From NCBI GenBank assembly GCA_003513765.1, contig DONT01000009.1, forward strand, positions 1 through 5,921: a stretch of 5,921 bases of DNA, written 5' to 3'. Source of the stretch: Jeotgalicoccus sp. (GTDB taxonomy: Bacteria; Bacillota; Bacilli; Staphylococcales; Salinicoccaceae). The position numbers and the translations under genes are program-made. This document shows, one piece after another, positions 5,812-5,921 of the stretch. The notes beneath the pieces are model-generated. The model was not told the origin of the DNA. It saw only the letters and a program-made list of their open reading frames with translations, and made no database searches. Each line of letters begins with the position of its first letter. Within the stretch, counting starts at the first letter, position 1.

Positions 5812-5846
5812 ACCCGAAATCATTATTCAATGGTTTCGGGTTTTTT
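5812..5846 (+). terminator. Rho-independent terminator of rpsD
   Basis: ACCCGAA (5812-5818) pairs with TTCGGGT (5835-5841), and the stem continues inward with ATCATT/AATGGT (5819-5824 with 5829-5834, one wobble), giving about 13 bp with an ATTC loop. Six T follow at 5841-5846. It begins 12 bases after the rpsD stop codon. There is no T-run in the opposite direction. Confidence 0.93.
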
Positions 5847-5921
5847 GTGTTTTTATTACGTTTATTTTTTTGAAATATTATCAAGAAAGCCTCTCCCTCG
5901 TCACTGTGATAATGACAATGA
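5847..5921. other. Intergenic tail with no recognisable gene
   Basis: This stretch is AT-rich up to about 5881, then more mixed. I see no start with a ribosome binding site, no complete reading frame and no clear terminator. In related genomes tyrS lies near rpsD, so the last bases could belong to the edge of that gene or its leader, but the sequence here is too short to say. Confidence 0.4.

Noticed and set aside
1..5921. Defence system, mobile element, CRISPR array or tRNA gene
   Set aside because: No transposase, integrase, spaced repeats, tRNA-like sequence or toxin-antitoxin pair is visible; the genes are conserved housekeeping genes in their expected order.

Overview
The window is ordinary chromosomal DNA from a low-GC Gram-positive coccus of the family Staphylococcaceae. 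The exact genus cannot be fixed from the sequence; a relative of Staphylococcus such as Macrococcus, Jeotgalicoccus or Salinicoccus would fit. The evidence is the gene set and order (thiI, a ThiI-dedicated cysteine desulfurase, ezrA, a GAF-type methionine sulfoxide reductase and rpsD), an EzrA of 564 residues that resembles my recollection of the S. aureus protein over its whole length, a ThiI without a rhodanese domain, and a cysteine-free ribosomal protein S4. There is no sign of mobile DNA, phage, CRISPR or horizontal transfer.

Layout, left to right. Positions 1-61 hold a perfect 10-bp inverted repeat and no gene. Positions 62-226 (minus) encode a 54-residue two-helix membrane protein with a good ribosome binding site. 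A strong terminator (about 273-301) ends the thiI message. thiI (313-1515, minus) overlaps the upstream cysteine desulfurase gene (1512-2639, minus) by four bases, so the two are translationally coupled. A 37-nt near-perfect palindrome (2659-2695) sits between this pair and ezrA (2697-4391, minus). The 114-bp gap between ezrA and the next gene holds two divergent sigma-A-type promoters whose -35 elements abut. The methionine sulfoxide reductase gene (4506-4976, plus) follows. A sigma-A promoter starts two bases after its stop codon and drives rpsD (5197-5799, plus) through a structured leader of about 180 nt. A strong terminator follows rpsD, and the last 75 bases hold no recognisable gene.

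How the genes work together. The desulfurase takes sulfur from cysteine as a persulfide and hands it to ThiI, which makes 4-thiouridine at position 8 of tRNA. EzrA is a membrane-anchored cell division regulator. The GAF protein repairs free methionine-R-sulfoxide. S4 is a primary 16S rRNA-binding protein that probably controls its own synthesis through the leader. Apart from the desulfurase-ThiI pair these are neighbours rather than one pathway.

No new biological system was found. The points most worth a second look are the structured rpsD leader with a helix that can cover the Shine-Dalgarno sequence, the palindrome between ezrA and the desulfurase gene (terminator or operator), the back-to-back promoters, and the small membrane protein gene that automated annotation may miss.
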